A stretch of 64,000 bases of DNA, from contig CAVXLL010000016.1 in assembly GCA_963762575.1 (NCBI GenBank), forward strand, positions 124,001 to 188,000, in the 5' to 3' direction. The notes under the pieces were generated by a model. That model did no database searches. It saw nothing but the letters and a program-made list of their open reading frames with translations, and was not told the origin of the DNA. Both the position numbers and the translations under genes were made by a program. This document shows, piece after piece, positions 62,279-64,000 of the stretch (position 1 is the stretch's first letter; every line of letters starts with the position of its first letter). This stretch comes from AP-15 sp963762575 (GTDB lineage: Bacteria > Pseudomonadota > Alphaproteobacteria > ATCC43930 > CGMCC-115725).

Positions 62279-63343
62279 GTGAACCCTTGGACCATGACCG
62301 GTGACACAACCGACCTCAAGACATTGCTCGCGCATGTCGCGCAGGGGCGCAGCCTGAGCGAAGGCGAGGCAGAGGCGGCGTTCGACATCATCATGAGCGG
62401 TGACGCCACCCCCTCGCAGATGGGCGCCTTTCTGATGGCGCTGCGGGTGCGCGGCGAGACCGTCGACGAGATCACCGGCGCCGCGCGGATCATGCGGGCC
62501 AAGGCTGTTTCCATCGACGCACCGCCCGGAACGATCGACACCTGCGGCACCGGTGGGGATGCCTCGGGCAGCTTCAATATCTCGACCGCCAGCGCGCTGG
62601 TAGTGGCTGGTTGCGGCGTGCCGGTCGCCAAGCACGGCAATCGCGCGCTCTCCTCGAAATCGGGGTCGGCCGATGTGCTGACCGCGCTCGGCGTCAATAT
62701 CGACGCCGATCTCGCGATCGTGCGGCAGTGCCTGTGGGAAATCGGCCTCGGCTTTCTGATGGCGCCGCGCCACCACAGCGCCACCCGCCATGTCGCGCCG
62801 ACCCGGGTCGAGCTCGGCACGCGGACGATCTTCAACTTGCTCGGGCCGTTGTCCAGCCCAGCAATGACGCGTCGCCAACTAGTCGGCGTGTTTGCGCCCG
62901 AGTGGGTCCGGCCGATGGCCGAGGTGCTCGGGCGGCTCGGCGCGGAGCACGCCTGGGTCGTGCACGGCGATGGCCTCGACGAGCTGACCACCGCGGGCGT
63001 GACGACGATCGCTGCGTTCGAGGGTGGCGAGGTGGAGACCTTCGAGGTCGTCCCCGAGGATTTCGGGCTGCCGAGGGCGCGGCTCGAAGACATTCGAGGC
63101 GGCGAGCCGCAGCACAATGCGGGTCTGATGCGGGAGTTGCTCGCCGGCGTCGGGGGCCCGTTGCGGGATGTCGTGCTGTTGAACAGCGGCGCCGCCCTGC
63201 TCGTCGCCGGCCGGGTGAAGACGGTCGCAGCAGGCATCGAGCTCGCCGCCAGCTCCATGGACTCGGGTGCTGCACAGCGCGTGTTGGAGGAGTTGGTCGA
63301 CCGCACTAATGAGCCCGAAATTGCGGAGGCGATTGCCCGATGA
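62279..63343 (+). CDS. trpD: Anthranilate phosphoribosyltransferase
   Basis: Second step of tryptophan biosynthesis, joining anthranilate and PRPP. 354 residues from GTG 62279 (ATG 62294 is an alternative, reading MTGDTTDLKTLLAHVAQGRS). Signature motifs: DTCGTGGDASGSFNISTASA (PRPP loop), KHGNRALSSKSGSADVLTAL, APRHHSATRHVAPTRVELGT, TIFNLLGPLSSPA, VVHGDGLDELTTAG. Its stop overlaps the trpC start (ATGA), the usual alphaproteobacterial trpDC arrangement. Confidence 0.95.
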   Translation: MNPWTMTGDTTDLKTLLAHVAQGRSLSEGEAEAAFDIIMSGDATPSQMGAFLMALRVRGETVDEITGAARIMRAKAVSIDAPPGTIDTCGTGGDASGSFNISTASALVVAGCGVPVAKHGNRALSSKSGSADVLTALGVNIDADLAIVRQCLWEIGLGFLMAPRHHSATRHVAPTRVELGTRTIFNLLGPLSSPAMTRRQLVGVFAPEWVRPMAEVLGRLGAEHAWVVHGDGLDELTTAGVTTIAAFEGGEVETFEVVPEDFGLPRARLEDIRGGEPQHNAGLMRELLAGVGGPLRDVVLLNSGAALLVAGRVKTVAAGIELAASSMDSGAAQRVLEELVDRTNEPEIAEAIAR

Positions 63344-64000
63344 GGGATGTACTCGCCGAGATCTGCGCCGAGAAGCGCGCCCATGTCGCACGCGCGAAAG
63401 CCGTGCGGTCCGAGGCGGCGCTGCTTGCCGGGATTTCCAAGGCGCCGCCGGTGCGGCCGTTTGCGGCGGCGCTCGAGCGCCATCTCGCCAAAGGGCGCTA
63501 CGGGCTGATTGCCGAAATCAAGAAGGCTTCGCCCAGCGCCGGTCTGATTCGCAAGGATTTCGATCCGCGGAAGCTCGCCGCCGCTTATGCGGCGGGCGGC
63601 GCCAGCTGCCTGTCGGTGCTGACCGATGGTCCCTATTTCCAGGGCAGTGATGGCGACCTCACCGCGGCGCGCGAGGCGGGGCATCTGCCGGTACTGCGCA
63701 AGGATTTCATCCTCGACCCGTATCAAGTCGTGGAAAGCCGGCGAATTGGGGCCGATTGCATCCTGCTCATCATGGCGGCGCTGTCCAATGCAGCGGCCGC
63801 AGAGCTGGCCGCGGCCGCCGCCGAGCTCGGTCTCGATGTGCTCGCCGAAATCCATGACGGCGCCGAGCTCGACCGCGCGCTGCGCCTTCCGGTGCGGCTG
63901 ATCGGCATCAACAACCGCAACCTGAAGACGCTCGAAACCGATCTGCGCACCGCCGAAACCCTGGCGCCGGAGGTCCCTTCGGACCGCATCGTCGTCGCCG
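63340..64000 (+). CDS. trpC: Indole-3-glycerol-phosphate synthase, 3' truncated by window end
   Basis: ATG 63340 (MRDVLAEICAEKRAHVARAK) overlaps the trpD stop as ATGA. The (beta/alpha)8 enzyme motifs are present: RYGLIAEIKKASPSAGLIRK (catalytic Lys in EIKKASPS), CLSVLTDGPYFQGSDGDLTA, LPVLRKDFILDPYQVVESRR, GADCILLIMAAL, DVLAEIHDGAELDRAL and IGINNRNLKTLETDL. About 220 of roughly 265 residues are inside the window. Confidence 0.95.
   Translation, partial: MRDVLAEICAEKRAHVARAKAVRSEAALLAGISKAPPVRPFAAALERHLAKGRYGLIAEIKKASPSAGLIRKDFDPRKLAAAYAAGGASCLSVLTDGPYFQGSDGDLTAAREAGHLPVLRKDFILDPYQVVESRRIGADCILLIMAALSNAAAAELAAAAAELGLDVLAEIHDGAELDRALRLPVRLIGINNRNLKTLETDLRTAETLAPEVPSDRIVVA

Overview
This window is high-GC, densely coded chromosomal DNA from an alphaproteobacterium. 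The evidence is a C4-pathway 5-aminolevulinate synthase, an imuA-imuB-dnaE2 mutasome cassette behind an alphaproteobacterial-type LexA box (GAAC-N7-GAAC), glnE, and an overlapping trpD-trpC pair. Genus cannot be fixed from the sequence. No rRNA, tRNA or CRISPR array was seen.

Layout. 0-5.7 kb: polysaccharide-export lipoprotein, VOC protein and aminopeptidase N, a 42-residue membrane peptide, and an RraA-family protein. 5.7-8.4 kb: two decayed thiolase 3' fragments around a low-GC gene of unknown family. 8.4-16.7 kb: a substrate-binding protein and sensor cyclase operon, toxin-antitoxin and thiolase debris, a DUF1989 protein, amidase, small lipoprotein, hemA and aspartate dehydrogenase. 16.7-22.8 kb: a PEP-CTERM protein and a secreted beta-propeller protein interrupted by an IS3-family element, between a truncated and a complete acyl-CoA dehydrogenase. 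22.8-30.5 kb: imuA, imuB, dnaE2, an aminotransferase and an FMN reductase, all broken by many 1-2 nt indels and carrying inserted GC-rich palindromes. 30.5-35.1 kb: bcp-glnE and an EamA transporter with a His-rich tail. 35.2-40.3 kb: a GMC oxidoreductase followed by three progressively shorter copies of its 3' end, separated by small accessory genes. 40.8-49.8 kb: paired alpha/beta hydrolases, CBS protein, two transglutaminase-like proteins, DUF2066 protein, and a tandem duplication of an NHL protein with small secreted proteins. 49.8-54.7 kb: VapBC-like genes, two amidohydrolases and a second cyclase. 54.9-62 kb: a caspase/HSP90-like ATPase conflict gene with a small partner gene, between a truncated and a complete aldehyde dehydrogenase. 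62.3-64 kb: trpD-trpC.

Two observations stand out. First, the 1454-residue caspase-GHKL ATPase protein, translationally coupled to a 97-residue partner, looks like a peptidase-based immunity or programmed-death system. Second, a layout recurs: complete metabolic gene, then accessory cargo, then a 5'-truncated copy of the same gene in the same orientation. It is clear at three loci (GMC oxidoreductase, acyl-CoA dehydrogenase, aldehyde dehydrogenase), with related forms at the thiolase and NHL loci. It suggests a shared route of cargo acquisition, such as single-crossover integration or tandem duplication with deletion.
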